The notes under the pieces: generated by a model
Told to the model about the DNA's origin: nothing
The model's input: the letters and a program-made list of their open reading frames with translations, nothing else
The model's database searches: none
Part shown: piece after piece, positions 1 through 12,838 of the stretch
How positions within the stretch are numbered: the stretch's first letter is position 1
How the letters are laid out: each line of letters opens with the position of its first letter
Position numbers and translations under genes: made by a program
Assembly (NCBI GenBank): GCA_014925825.1
Contig: JACGCK010000055.1
Coordinates: 186,001 to 250,000 of the forward strand
DNA length: 64,000 nucleotides
Source: Pholiota molesta
Lineage: Eukaryota; Basidiomycota; Agaricomycetes; Agaricales; Strophariaceae
Direction: 5' to 3'

Positions 1-2550
1 AAATATAGTGTCAGAGTGAGGGACAGAATACGAATAGACCAAATACTTACCTATGACAGCCAATGAGTCGAACTTCTCCTTGAGACCAGAAAGTACCACT
101 TTCGGAGGGGTAAACGGGGCCATATAGACGATTGTATGGGTGATACGGGCAAGCTCTCATATCATTATCGTCTAGATGAGCCTACAAGATCGTCAGTGCA
201 GTTGCAGATGTCGTGGGCGGCAACGAGGCCTGGACATTAGACGACCCCAAGAAGACCTAGATCGGCAATGAACGCGAGGATGGGTCACGTGAATATTTCC
301 TTCGAAGGCGACCGCGACGCGCGTTGACTCTTGCATCGCCAAAACAGCGCCCTCTACACTAGGTGAAGGATTCCTATAAGTTCCGCTAAGATACCATACA
401 CTGGTCGCAAACGTATGATAATGGAGGCTTTATTAAAATGTCATTAAAATGCTCGGAACACTTCTGATGTTTGCAAGGCAGTTCTATCAAAGTTCTAATA
501 GAATCCATTAGAATGCAAGTGATCATTACAATGGTTTGTTGAGCTGGAATCCTACGCAACGAGTTTGAGAGTTACAAGTCCTTGGAAAGCTCGCGAAAAC
601 TTTACAAATGATTCCATTGTATTCTCTATCTTGTAGCCATACAACCCCATGCAACATTGTAAATTTGGATGAAATGTGTGAAATACAGTCCGTGTAAGTC
701 TTTCCTAGTTGTAATCCCAGGAATATTCTCACCCGATTGGAACTCAATAGAATTCATCTCCTAAGATTGTGCTACTTTGAGAACGTTTATATTGGAGTTG
801 TAACTATCCTCGTAATCAACATCGTACACAACATTTCTGAGGCATCAGAATGGGTATAATAATCATAGCTACATTACAAGATGGTTCAAGTTAAAAGTTT
901 CTATCATGGTTTTCGCATACTCATACTCGGGCTGAAATCCATTTGTGTAGGATTATATTTAGGTGAACCAGGGTGAACCTACGTATGAAAACAGATGAAA
1001 ACTGTAGCCTCGTGAAGCCTCTTGACCAGTCCCTCTAAGAGGAGAGTCCTCAGTCGACCTCCGGAGGAATCCTCGTTATTCCCGCCCACCGACATCCTCT
1101 TTTGGAGGGGACGGTCACCGGCCTATGAAAACTGCTTTTTCGCTGATGTGCCACCAAACTCTTACTGCGCTAACTCCTCCCCCTTCCCTCTGCTAGCGTT
1201 GCGTGAGCAGGCTCTAGTATTCTGGGTCTCACCAGTGTTATGCACATCGGTGGTCAAGAAATTCGAAGAAATTTAAGGCGTACACTCGTTAGTAGCTTTG
1301 AATTCTCGAAAGGCATCGAACTGCGCGCGCCTTGACTGGCTTTTTGACAGATGCTCCTTTATACTTAAAACCAAGCATACTGCCAATGTACCGGAAACCT
1401 TCAAAGGCTTCCAAAGGATGTTATCAAATATGAATCTTTGGGAAACATGTGGTTGTCGAAATGTATTTTCGCGATCTTCCCGGCTTTCAATCAGAATCAC
1501 CATCTCGCCCAAACGCCTACTCAATATGCTATAGCGCCCATCCGAGTCCCTGGCCAACCGCGGTGTCCGCGAAGCCTCCCTCTATCTTTAGGTTAGAACA
1601 CATTTTCATGACATTTGCAATAATAGCTCAACATTCTGACATCCAGTTACAGTATTATCCATGCGAGTGTTCAAGGCTGTCCAAATCGTCGATATGAGAC
1701 GATTCAGCAGGATTTCAGGTTGGAACTGGACTGGGTGCTAGGAGGATTTTGGAGGATTGTTCCTTGGTCTTTATGGCGTCGTCTGGCGGGTTTGGAAAGG
1801 GCTGTGAGTCTTGAGATCAATGATCAATCAGTTGTTCCGGCTCTTTTGATGCGACTCTCTGTGTATGGTACGGTATCATATCGCCGCTCATCCAAATTCA
1901 GCATTTGAAAAAAAGATTCGAACAACATCACCTTCATCAATGGTGCACACTGCAAAGGCGGCACGAAATATCCTCAATTTGTCAAATGCCATTGATAGTA
2001 ATTATCGTCGAATCGAATTTATTAGATTGGTCAAGTGAGTTTGATTTTTATCCAAGGACGACTTCGTTATTATTATTAACGAAATATGTATGTAAAAAGC
2101 AGCGCCCATGACGGACATTCTATGACGTCCTCAGGGATTAATAGCGCTGGTTATCCAGTTCCCAGAGCCGAGAGGCAAGCTTTGTGGCAGCATGGCTGGT
2201 ATTGCTGGTCTCGGAAGCACTCTTCTCCATTTACCTGGGCAGTTCTTTCTCTGCAAGGAGTATTCAATAGGACAGGCCATCAAGTTACTCCGGAGTCAAG
2301 AGTCCTCATTGTCACTCAAGACCCGTAGTGTTCGCGAACACGATGATGCGATGCCCCAGGATGCCCGGAGACCTCCTGGAGGTTGATGGGGGCTTTCGCC
2401 TCCTGTTTTGGTACGTATGTATGTACGTTGCATCAATCCGCTTTTCCTTTTTGCGAATGGAACCATCTCCCCTGGAGATTGCCAACTTTTTTTCCAGCCT
2501 TTCGGCTATAAATGGATCAAACTGATCCTGATGGGCTGTGCTCGCATACG
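1..2550. other. No gene recognised
   Basis: Only short overlapping open frames on both strands, without family motifs or a convincing exon chain. A small direct repeat (tcattaaaatg twice) lies near 438-452. The last ~150 bases lead into the promoter of the next gene. Confidence 0.5.
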
Positions 2551-2551
2551 G

Positions 2552-2559
2552 TATAAAAG
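2552..2559 (+). promoter_or_regulatory. TATA box of the histidine-rich secreted protein gene
   Basis: TATAAAAG lies about 165 bases upstream of the ATG at 2724. A pyrimidine-rich stretch (CTCTCTTC and similar) follows it, typical of highly expressed basidiomycete genes. The match is read directly; use as a promoter is inferred. Confidence 0.6.
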
Positions 2560-2723
2560 GCATGCCAGCCCCACTCGTATTCTCCAGCTGTGCTCACCAC
2601 CCACTTTCCAACTTCGTGCCGGTCACTTAGTTTCTCTCCCAAACAAATTCCTCTCTCTTCACGAGCTCTTTATACATCACCTTTTTTTAAAGACCTCTTT
2701 CATTCTACATATACTTATTCAAT

Positions 2724-4049
2724 ATGGTTCGCGCTGCCCCCGCTGTTGCTTTTGCCGTCGTTGCCTTGAACGTGGCTTCCGGTCTGGCGATGTCCTATGA
2801 GTGAGTCCCTAATTTTGTTAATCTTATCAGTAATCGTGGATTAACAACATCTTAGGAACGATGCCGAATTGATGGAGCGTGACTACGATGACTTTGAACT
2901 GGAGGCGCGCGACTACATGACGGAAATCGAGGCTCGTGAGCTCCTTGCGGACCTCACTGAGATCGATGCCCGGGATTACGAGGAATTCGATGCGCGCGAG
3001 CTCGAGGCGGTGTTCGAATACCTCCGCGACGTTTCCAAGAGCTCGACGACTGCGGCGCCTACCTCCACGTCCAGCTCGCACAACGCGTTGAAGACCATCA
3101 CCAAGACCGAGACGTATCACCCCAAGCCCACCGCCTGCACCGACGACGAGCTCAAGGCGCAGAAGAAGAAGTCCGAAGAGGATAAGAAGAAGAAGAAGGC
3201 CGACGAGAAGAAGAAGAAAGCCGACGAGAAGGCTGCCAAGAAAGCCGCTAAGAAGGCTAAGGAGTTGGCTGCTAAACACAAGAAGGAGGAGGAGCGCAAG
3301 CACAAGCACCACCACCACCACCATCACCACAAGCATGATAAGCACGCCACCACTTCCACTTCTACCACTTCACATGCTACCACGACCTCTTCCCATGCCA
3401 CCACGACCTCGGTGAAGAGCTCTGCCCGGGCGACCTCTTCGATCGCCTCCGCGACTCACACCTCTTCGTCTGCCCACCCGACCACTACTGACCTCCACCG
3501 CCACCACCACGAGGACCACTACCGTCACCGCCACGAGGAGGAGTACCGTGAGGGCCACTTCCGTCACAACGATGATGACCGTGAGGACTCCCACCGCCAC
3601 CGCGAGGGTCACCACGATGATTACGACCATGACGAGGACTCCTACCGCCACCGCCACCACCACCACCACCACTCTTCGTCGACCTCCGCATCGACCTCGA
3701 GTGCTGCTCGGGCCACAAGCACCCACGCGTCCTCGACCACCACGGGCGCTGCTTCTCACATCACCCCCGCGCCTGGTGCCAAGTCTGCTGCCAGCAACGT
3801 CTCCACCAAGACCGTCACTGGCAAGCACGGAACCGTCACCCTCAAGGTCACTACGACGGCGCCTGTTGCGCAGTGCACCGCGCCCAGCTTCTTGCAGAAG
3901 ATGTCTCGCCACAGGCACCACCACCACCGCCGCGAGCTTGAGGAGGGTATTTTCGCGTGAGTTACTCATTATTTTATCTATATTCCGAGCGCCCGCTGAC
4001 GTGCTTGCTTTCTTACAGCCGTGAGTATGCTTTCGATGAGCTTGATTAA
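2724..4049 (+). CDS. Secreted histidine/lysine-rich low-complexity protein
   Basis: Three exons (2724-2800, 2856-3956, 4019-4049) give 402 residues. Residues 1-23 form a clear secretion signal (MVRAAPAVAFAVVALNVASG). An acidic section follows with repeated (E/D)AR(D/E) words. Next come a lysine/alanine block (KKKKKADEKKKKADE), an uninterrupted histidine run, Ser/Thr-rich spacers and a long His/Arg/Asp/Glu section ending in another histidine run. Only two cysteines are seen in the mature part (TACTDD, AQCTAP). The short last exon encodes AREYAFDELD, which echoes the N-terminal acidic words and supports the second splice. No enzyme domain is visible. The histidine density suggests binding of Zn, Cu or Ni ions outside the cell, but that is inference. 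The family is not recognised. Confidence 0.85.
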
Positions 4050-5429
4050 ATAGTATATGTCACTTCCGAAGTAGAGTAACTAGTTTGCGAGTACCACTGG
4101 GAATATCTATCTGTTTTCCAACGCCCCAACCTGAGGTTTGAAGTGCGAAGGCCTGACCTGACATCCGAGTAAACGCAAAATCTGCTCCGTGGAATCGCCG
4201 CCTGTGCATTCCTGCAGTTGCGAGCACTTACTCCATACGTGCAATTCAGTACCTTTGCCAGGTGTCAACGTGAATGCTGACTCTGGTCTCTGCACTTCTC
4301 TGCATCATATATTTCCATCATATATTTCCCACATAAAAATACCGCAAGAACCCTTGCTTTCTTCTCGACTGTAACGGTAGCCATGGTTCTGGACCTTTTC
4401 ATGTACATATCTATTCAATACGCATTGAAGCCAGAAGAACAGATACGTGCTTGACGATGAGGTCACTCTTGTATTAATTAATAAGGCAATATAAAAGCTT
4501 TCAGGCGCTTATTCGATTACCGATATGTACTTGGTGCAGTATCATGTTCGGATTTATGTTTAGAAGATCACAAAGAGATATTCGGTTTCTTATTGCATCT
4601 ATAAAACGTCACAGTGATCACACGTATGATAGTTTTTAGACGCAACGTGGGGACGTTGTAGGGATGAGCGCTAGGGATAAGGAACAGAAGTTAGAACGTG
4701 TATATTTATCTGCAACGTTGTTGGCCTGGTGGATGGGTTTTGGACTGCTTCAAGAAAAGCCACACTAACAGCTGCTACATGCGGCTACCTAAATGGCGAC
4801 AGAATTTGGACGCATGTACGATAGCGCCAAATGTGACCCAAAATTTGGCTCACTGTGAGAACGCGTAGTACTAAGATGCCTTCTGGCGAGCTCATCGATT
4901 AGGAAGACATATAATAAAAAGCCACTTGGTATACTTATGATCATAAGTACCGCGCTGCAACCGGGGGATATGTCATATTCAAATTCCAGTAAGCGCCCAC
5001 GAACGAAATGCGACTCTCACGTTTGTAATCAGCCAATCAACAATGAATCGAGTTAAATTGTGATACCTCTAGCAATGCCAACAACGGTGAGTATATGAAC
5101 TTCATGGCATAGTCTGGTTTTGATTCAGTTGATAAACAGCTGCAGGACACACCAGCGACAACGATTCCACCCAAGGGAGGAATCACAACAAACCTAAGGG
5201 ATCTGAGTGCGCCTTAGGCGCCGATCAGATCAACAGCGCCCAGGACGGAAACGTCGGGACCCAAAGGGACCTCGAGTACGCTTGGATGTAAGTATATTGT
5301 GATTCTCCCTTCGATTGCAGGCTGATGATTGCGCTAGTGTCCTTGAAAAGGAGAAGGCCACTCTGGCGGATGGCTTTGTGCCGTAAGTTGAGCCACTCAG
5401 ACTTTTCAGTATCCACCTGACTTTTTACA
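4050..5429. other. No gene recognised
   Basis: 3' flank of the histidine-rich gene followed by AT-rich sequence with stop codons in all frames. No family motif or splice chain is seen. Confidence 0.5.
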
Positions 5430-6475
5430 AGTCTTTCCAATCCGTATAAAAGAAGAAATTCCAGAGAGCGACCGAGCTTCGAGGGAGTCCAGGACAAGGG
5501 AAGGGCGCACCAAGCGAAACTTTGCACTACGAAGCAACTGGTAGCCACGGGCTTTACGCTCGTGGCACCTTGGTCAACGGAGTGGATCCATCGCCGTCGA
5601 CCAGCTGGAATCACTCATCCGCGTACTGGCCCTCCGCCAATACACCCCATGGAACGTCGCATGGCACGGATGATCACACCGTGACGGCATTCGCACTCGC
5701 AATGCCGGGCATTTTCCACCCCGTTCCCAAACATCAGCGTTTGGCGCCTCTGGAGCACTCTATCAGCAAGACGGCGCGTTTACCATGGCTGGTCAGTGGT
5801 CAAATTTTACACCGCGACAGAGGCTTATGCCCGTCATGCCGCGGTGCCAATGCCACAGCTAACTGCGCCGGCTAACGAAGCTGCTTCCATCAGCGTCGAC
5901 ATTGTTGTCTTGGGCGATTTCGGGTAGAGTATCGGATCATTCGTCGCCGACATTGTTGTCGAATGCTACACCCATATCAGGGCATTCATCGCTGGCAAAC
6001 GCGCTGTCGCCGAGTTTGCCGTCATCGTCATTGTCGTTGGCCTCAAATGCCACACCAACGCAGCCACACACCGTGTCTCCAGAGGGCCATCATCAAACTC
6101 GGGAATCGACGACGCCATGGCCGCCGGTGCCACCGCGCCGGGGGTACTAGTACGCGCGAACCACTGTGGTGGCAGCTGGCGACAGAACCCAGTGCCATCT
6201 TATCGTAGGGACGGGTCCCTACGATTTCGCGAGGATACCGCGCAGTCCATCGTAAACGACACCCTGGAATCTGCTGCTGCTCCACATGCCGTGCCTCCAC
6301 CGATGGGCGCTGATGCTTGCGACAGAATGTCGCGTCTGGTACACGAAACAAGCCAAGAGGACTTCGATCAGCTGGTAGCAGACTTGACTTGCATTCGAAC
6401 GTGGACGATATCGCTCGCGTGCTACAAGAAACCGCGGAGAGGCATGGCATCATTTGGGAGCAATAGAGCCTGATG
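5430..6475 (+). pseudogene. Broken or unresolved coding region, Ser/Pro/Gln-rich
   Basis: Coding-like text appears in short stretches that change frame: a Gln/Ser/Pro-rich part around 5700-6120 and a helical C-terminal part around 6200-6475. The last part reads MSRLVHETSQEDFDQLVAD and continues in another frame as DDIARVLQETAERHGIIWEQ before a stop. The change sits on a 5-base duplication (acttg, 6382-6386 and 6387-6391); reading only one copy keeps the frame. I do not recognise the family. It could be a decayed regulator-like gene or chance frames, so confidence is low. Confidence 0.25.
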
Positions 6476-6747
6476 TGGACCGTTCAGCGACACGGACACG
6501 AAGCGGACGCAGGGCGACTAGAAGGGAATGTTATGGTCGCAGTAGGATGGAGTATAGACGTTGCAATCGATGGGAACAGGATTTTCACCATTCTCCCGCA
6601 ATTCTGTCAAAGCCCGCCCGGCCCGTACGCGAGACTTGCTTCCGTTTCCTTTCTCTCTCAACTCCAATTGCTCGTCGCACACCAAGTCCCCACATGTGAT
6701 TATAAGGCGATCTCTGTTTGCCCTTTCCACAGGACCTGACCAAGACC

Positions 6748-7203
6748 ATGGCCGTTACAGGTCATCGTCGAACACTTCACAGGATTCTGACCCACACGGG
6801 CTATTGGTTTATGCCTGCCCCACCGCCGCTATACAAGGCACCTATGCGCGAAAAGCCCCACAGACGCACACCGCGCTATGTATTTGGCTGGGCATTTACC
6901 CATGAAGATCAAGTAGAATTGGCAGACAAGCTTGACATACCGAAAGACGACGAGCACCCGGAGGTCATCCGCATCAGCTGTGCATGGACCAAGCTACGTG
7001 GCATGCTCCCGAAGAATGTACGACGCGTCGCTGCGGTGCAGTGTATACGTGATGGGGAGAAGACTTTTGCGTCATGTATTTACATCGGCAGCAACCTTTC
7101 TAAGGAAGAGATCATCAGGGCGCAGAAGGAGAAATTCATTGGGCAGGTTTGGGATTTGTTAGATACCGATATTAACCCTGACTGGCATGTTCGAATCAGT
7201 TAA
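6748..7203 (+). CDS. Hypothetical protein, 151 residues
   Basis: A single frame runs from ATG 6748 to the stop at 7203 with balanced, globular-looking composition, including DNPEVIRISCAW-like and EEIIRAQKEKFIGQVW stretches. A TATA-like attataagg lies about 45 bases upstream. There is no signal peptide or membrane segment and no family I recognise. It may be the last exon of a longer gene, because an acceptor-like ttccacag lies just before the ATG in the same direction. Confidence 0.45.
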   Translation: MAVTGHRRTLHRILTHTGYWFMPAPPPLYKAPMREKPHRRTPRYVFGWAFTHEDQVELADKLDIPKDDEHPEVIRISCAWTKLRGMLPKNVRRVAAVQCIRDGEKTFASCIYIGSNLSKEEIIRAQKEKFIGQVWDLLDTDINPDWHVRIS

Positions 7204-7934
7204 GCCTGTTGATGTTTATGAACTCATCCATTTCTTGAGCCTACACTTTTGGTTGGGCACTGCATATCTCGAATGCAGAATTGCTTATAACTTTGTGTTC
7301 TATCTCATTGACTTCTCTTTTTATAATATCGACAAGAAGGGAAAATTTGGGGAAAATTCTCGCGCAAGCGCCTCAACGAAGACTCGCTGCAACCTCGCTA
7401 CCTCATCGCAGCATTCAGATCTCATTTCTTCATACGACCTCACATTTACCTATTTCATATTTTGTCCATTTTTCCACACTCAACTTGAACGCGCAACGTT
7501 CACTGTTCACCTCCTCACAATGGTCTGGCTCGCACCTGCGTTACTTCAGTAGTTATGTCTTCATCTCCATCTCTTGTTCTCCTCACTTCTCTAACCATAC
7601 CATCTCTAATCACTCTTCCCCTACACTATTCAAACCAATATATAACTCTGAGCCTCGCCTTCAAAGAGCGTTATCCTGGATCGAGGCCGTGAAACGAGCC
7701 TTTGCAGACACTCGCATAGAGACACCGCGACACTGGCGTTCCGGTGGATCTTTAGATCTTGAATGCCGTAAGGATGGTTTGATAGGCTCCCTCAAGCTCC
7801 ATTGTTCTCAATCAAGGGATTACCATTTTAGGTAGAATCTCGCCTACAAACATCGGATTGCGCATTCGTGAACGCGGACCAAGCATTGATCATACGAATT
7901 GTCTCGATTTAGTCTTCCACGTTGCTTTCACGGC
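7204..7934. other. Intergenic, nothing recognised
   Basis: Pyrimidine-rich sequence with short open frames only. It probably holds the upstream region of the F-box gene that follows. Confidence 0.45.
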
Positions 7935-7941
7935 TATAAAA
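7935..7941 (+). promoter_or_regulatory. TATA box of the F-box gene
   Basis: TATAAAA sits 104 bases upstream of the ATG at 8039. This makes the ATG at 8039 a better start than the in-frame ATG at 7858, which lies upstream of this box. Confidence 0.5.
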
Positions 7942-8038
7942 TTCAAATCCCAGCCGACCCTGACCTTCTACCTTACAACGCCACTCGTTGCGGCCTTGAG
8001 GTCGAGTATCGAATTATCATTCTTTCAGAACCCCCACA

Positions 8039-10420
8039 ATGCTCTCCTCAGACTACCCCGAGCCGTGATTGAAGCAATCCTCTACAATCTCCCAGCCATC
8101 GATCTCTTCCACTGCCTCCTAGTCAACAAATATCTCAGCGAGATTATCACGGCATCAACGCGGTTAGAGTTGAAAACGCTGATACGCAAACTCGCAAATC
8201 TGGGTGCTGAGATTAACCCTTTCTCCTCGTTTTCGGCCTCTGAATGTCTGCGTATTTTGAACGAGAGCACGCAGAACTGGACAACACTCACGCCTGACTT
8301 CGTCCATTCGGTGAATATACCTGAGGAGACTGGATCCATTTACATCAGGGAAGGCGTGTTGCTTTTCGACCCTAAGAGTGGCACTAGGATCTGGTATATG
8401 CCACTTTCACGCACCAAAGAGGAAAGTTTGAGTGCAGCACCCAAATGGCACTCTGTTGATTTGGGCGTGCATTATTTTATCAGCTTCGGTCTCTGCAAGT
8501 ACGAGCATGATCTTCTTGCTTTGGTCACCAGGTGAATGTTCTCCAAACTATAAGCCATGGACGTACATAATACTGAAGAAACATCTTTTGTGTCGTATAA
8601 CAGTACCTTGGATGTTTCTGGGGAGAATGCGAATGCGCAGGCAACATTCAACATTTACGTCCGGCTGCGCAGGTTCTCAATCCGGGGTCCCCACCCGCGA
8701 GCGTCTATCAGCGATATATTTATTATGACGTCTCTTTTACAAAAACCGCATGCTGCGATCAACATCGTTGGGCGTCATCTTATCCTGATGGTCTTCTTTG
8801 GGCCCCCGCTGCCTCCTCGACATCCTCACCAAGGCGCATACGTCTATGTATATAATTGGGAGTTGGGCACACTTTTGATGGTACGTGTGCCCTCCTCGAA
8901 TTCATTCTCCATCAAATTTGCTCATCTGGGAGATAATTTATGTTAACGTATCTACCTTTATACTTGCTAGAAATTCAAAGCCCCACTCGGCTTGTACCGA
9001 AGCTTCGTATTCCTCAATGAACACTTGTTCTTGATGGCAAATTCACACGGAAGATTGGACATCTTTCGTATCCCAACAGAACCGGTTGATAGCATGGACC
9101 TGCCTGCCCCCATCATGTTGCTGCGACTTCCGCCTCTTAGTCCCGGAGCCCAATTCATCATCGCCGAAGTGACCTGTGGGGTGAACCCCATCGCCAGAAA
9201 TTCTTGGCCAGAGATGCGGAAACGATATACCGAGATCACTAGCGCCCCCCGCCGATACTCACTGTATGAAAAGCGCACTGCCGGCGCGCGCTCCGACAGC
9301 TCGATCCCACTAGAACTGGATACTTTTCATTCCAAGAGGCCGTTTATCTTGAAAAGCGAAAACGCACTATGTGTATTTAAATTCGTCGCAAGAAGACAGA
9401 CGGTCGTTGTGAATCGCACTCCAGATGGCAAGCTTGTCCATGCACTGAGAGAGATTCACGAGGAGTTCACAATGCAAGTGCATCGCAAAGCGCTTTTGAG
9501 CGCCGTAGAGCGGTTCACGCGTCCTTGGTGGCTGGCGACCTTCGCGCCTCCGTCAGCCGGTCCTGGCGGCAGCACCCTATTGCAGCAGATGATAGCTTTT
9601 CAAAACCAAGTTCTACCTTTCCCGGCCACCGCACCAAATCCCAGACTCGCTCCGCGCACGCCTGTCCCACTTATCCCATGGGCGCAATGGGGCGGTCCAC
9701 TGGTCACCCGATGGTTCAAGACCGATAATATGGGCTTGAATGACCTCGGCGCTGCTATGGGAGAGCGGTGTGCATACCTTGCAGAAGAGCCCAGGCCGCC
9801 GATCGACGCAGCGCTGCAATGTCAATGTGCCCCGAGAAGGCCTGTGCCGTACTACATCTACGAGTTCAATCAGTATCTTTGTGGGAAAGCTGCGCAGCGC
9901 GAGCTCGCTGCAGGTTGGGGTCTGGGTGGTACGCACCAAGAATCGCCTAGTGCTCCCTTCGCCTCGGGCGTTGAGGGTCCAGGAACCGACAAGCCACATG
10001 AATCCGGGGAAGGGGATCTGCAACAATTCCAGCGAATGGGATTCGGGAGGGAATCAGACGACCGCGCCAAACGATCCTGCAGCAGCTATGGCTCCGAATT
10101 CGCCCAGCGAAAGTTCTTTCACCATTCCTGACTATTACACTGTAGGGCCATACGACAAGGCTGCATACATACAGTCATTGGCGGCAGATTACGGAATCAC
10201 GCCCGCACAACGCGAGGAGTATGCCAGAGTGACTGAGGAGGCGCATGGTATGCTTCGTAATATACTGAATGCACTTGATAGCGACGTATTCCATCCCCGG
10301 GTTGTGTGTCAGCTGCCATATAGATGTACGTCGTCCGATGACACGGCTGGAACGGTTAACTGGAGACAAATCATGATAGACGAGGAGCGCCTTTTGGGAT
10401 TGTGTGACAATGTGAGTTGA
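8039..10420 (+). CDS. F-box protein of the large agaricomycete family
   Basis: The N-terminus carries an F-box (LPRAVIEAILYNLPAIDLF.CLLVNKYLSEII), the part that binds Skp1 in SCF ubiquitin ligases. Exons are 8039-8531, 8604-8880 and from 8971 on, with GT..AG borders. The middle has the usual family text LLRLPPLSPGAQFII and HLFLMANSHGRLDIFRI; the end has VCQLPYR...IMIDEERLLGL, typical of this family. Two places are unresolved. The ATG at 8039 is one base out of frame with the F-box, so one base may be missing near 8050. Between about 9914 and 10085 the frame changes, best explained by a further intron whose ends I could not fix. The substrate is unknown. Confidence 0.65.
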
Positions 10421-10842
10421 CTATTAGTGCAAGTGTAAGGAGTACTGACTCTGGGCTTCCTTTTTTACACAACGATGATGGTATCGTTCAGACAATGGAG
10501 ATCCACCATTTCGGATGATTCGAGACCTCGACTTTGAGAATGACATTTGTAGAATATGGTTATTTAATTCGGATGACGCAAGTGTGCAATGATGCATGAT
10601 GTTCGAAGGCGGCCTAAAGTCTGAGGTAGACAACATTTCGAGAGATTTCGAGAGAGAAAAGTGGACCGAAATAATCGAAGACAACGCGTACTTATGTCAC
10701 AACACATCACATGCCCTCAACGTCACAGTGCCGATTCATCGACACCATCAAATCATTTCATCCTGACCGTCATGATCACGACCATATCATCGTCTGAAAG
10801 CCCTCTACGAGAAGGCCTTCTTCACTCTGCAAGTCCTGATTT

Positions 10843-12584
10843 ATGCACCATCAGGATCTACCCTACGATGTATGGGAGCACATCACAACGTTCCTCTCAA
10901 CGGAAGAAACCAAGAAGCTGCTCGATGTCAATCGCACTCTCTTCACCATCGCGATGAACAAACGATACCGAACGAGCACGATTGGGTCCCTGCTGCAGAA
11001 AGATACGCGTAGAAGCCTTGCGAGATTAACGTATGTAAGCCCTTGAACCTATGCCAATTTCAAATCCTAATACCCATACAGCGATCCAGAGGTAGCTTCT
11101 CGTGTGCATAGGTTGATATTTAAACCTGGTTATATCTGCAGGGCAGTCCAGGAGAATGCCAAAAATATAGCGAAGATTGAAACGACGCCCGATGCTACGA
11201 CTAAAATTCGCAAGATAATCAAAGCCTCGCTTTCTGGGAAACGAATGGAGTCACCCATTGTCGTATCTCCTCAGCCAGATGTGCCTACTGAAGCGGTCGT
11301 GCGAGATCTTCTGTCAATCATGGGCCTGTTGAAAGAGTTGAGGAGCTTGCTAATTGACGTTAACACATCAGAGCACTGGTATTTCCAGCAAGCCGCGATC
11401 CCCTTCTTTACCACTGGCTGGTCGACCTTTCGAACTAGCTTGCAATCTCTCGAGCTCAGAGTTCCTGTGGAAGATCTCACTCTCGTGCTCCCAGATCTTT
11501 CGCAAGGTATTCTGCCCAACCTAGACACGGTTTCCATATGGATTATCCGCGCATCGATTGCCGCACAGGAGGACATCATTATGGTTGAGACGATACTTCC
11601 GTTCCTACAGTCCCATCGTCACACCCTCCGCTCCTTGACTCTCGACGTGGCAGAGCGGACCAACCTCTCGCCCCTGCTACTGACATTGCACCTTCCTTCT
11701 CTAACACATTCAAACTCGCGCAGCCGTACTTCAAGCAGGGCGAGGCCGACTACACAGGATTGATGCGCTTCTTCAAAACGCATCGCTCGCACCTGACACA
11801 TTTCGAGATTGCGACTGGGCCCCCACCGTCCTTGACGCCGCATCCCATCGGTACCCATTCTTCTCCCAAGAGTGCTTCACCATACCCCTCCACGACTGGA
11901 GCATCTCTCCATCGATCGTGCCATCTCCGAGGTTATAGCGGGGGTATACTCCGCGACTCGGTGACCAGCTACGTCCATCAGTTCAAGTCGACGCTGGTGT
12001 CGCTCAAGCTGACGGGTGCCCATAATTGGGTTTTGTGCGGCGTGAAACGCCTCGTGGAGGGCTTCGTGTCGAGTGCGAGGCTCCGGAGGCTGGATATTTC
12101 GGTTGTTTTCTTCCAGCCGGAGCTGCTCGCTGTCCTCGCTGCGAATCTGCCCCACTTGGAGGTCTTGAACATCTCCATGTTGAATGTCTCGCCTCGAGGA
12201 GAAGTGTTCGCCCCATATGCCGAATCCGCATGTGCCATTGGTGAGTGAACGAATTCTGATATTTTGTTGATGCGGTGTTGCTCTCCTCTTCTATTTTTTC
12301 CCCGTCCTACTACTAAATTCTAATGACCACAATAGTTTTCGCTGGAAATCCGCGCTCTGTCTTTTCCCCAGTGGCGCCTTCGTAGCCTGAACCTGCAGGT
12401 TACTGGTGCTGGCCCTGACGCGATAACCGCTGTGTACTGTCTAGACAAGGATTATTGTAAGGCCGCGCTGTTGGAAGCTCTTCCCAACGTTGAGGTATTC
12501 TGTGGGCTAAGTAGAGATAATACTATTCGTCGTAGACAAGAATTGTCATCCTATACCTGTTCTATGCTACTCAAAGGACAATAA
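10843..12584 (+). pseudogene. F-box/leucine-rich-type protein, tandem copy 1, frameshifted
   Basis: Same architecture as the intact copy at 12839: exon 1 (10843-11030) with the F-box DLPYDVWEHITTFLSTEETK, exon 2 (11082-12240), exon 3 from 12336 ending at 12584. Against the intact copy, one base is missing near 11711, 11820, 11893 and 11942. The exon 2/3 phase also differs by one base near 12225. Splice sites and most residues are kept, and the C-terminal exon (FPQWRLRSLNLQV) is intact. It is either a young pseudogene or a gene with base-calling errors. If functional, it would act as an SCF adaptor. Confidence 0.7.
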
Positions 12585-12838
12585 TTAAAGCAGAAGAGAA
12601 ACTCGTACTGTTCATGATCACTTCCATTGTCTCTTCGCCTATCCTCACGGCATCGGTAGATTTGAGGCTGTGCACTGCATACCAGGGCTGCATAGGCCCA
12701 GTGCCAATTCATCCATGTTCATCGCCATCATTCACGACCATCACGCCATTCATCCACATCCATGTACTAACCCTCACAATCATATCAAAGCCATCTACGA
12801 AAAGCCTTCTTGAGTCTTGACCCTCGACGCGCCGATTT

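Noticed and set aside
3370..3969. Minus-strand Val/Arg/Gly-rich frames over the histidine-rich gene
   Set aside because: Low-complexity shadow of the plus-strand gene, caused by repeated CAC and ACC codons.
5225..5614. Minus-strand frame of 129 codons
   Set aside because: No family text; it overlaps the unresolved plus-strand coding-like region and has no start context or intron support.
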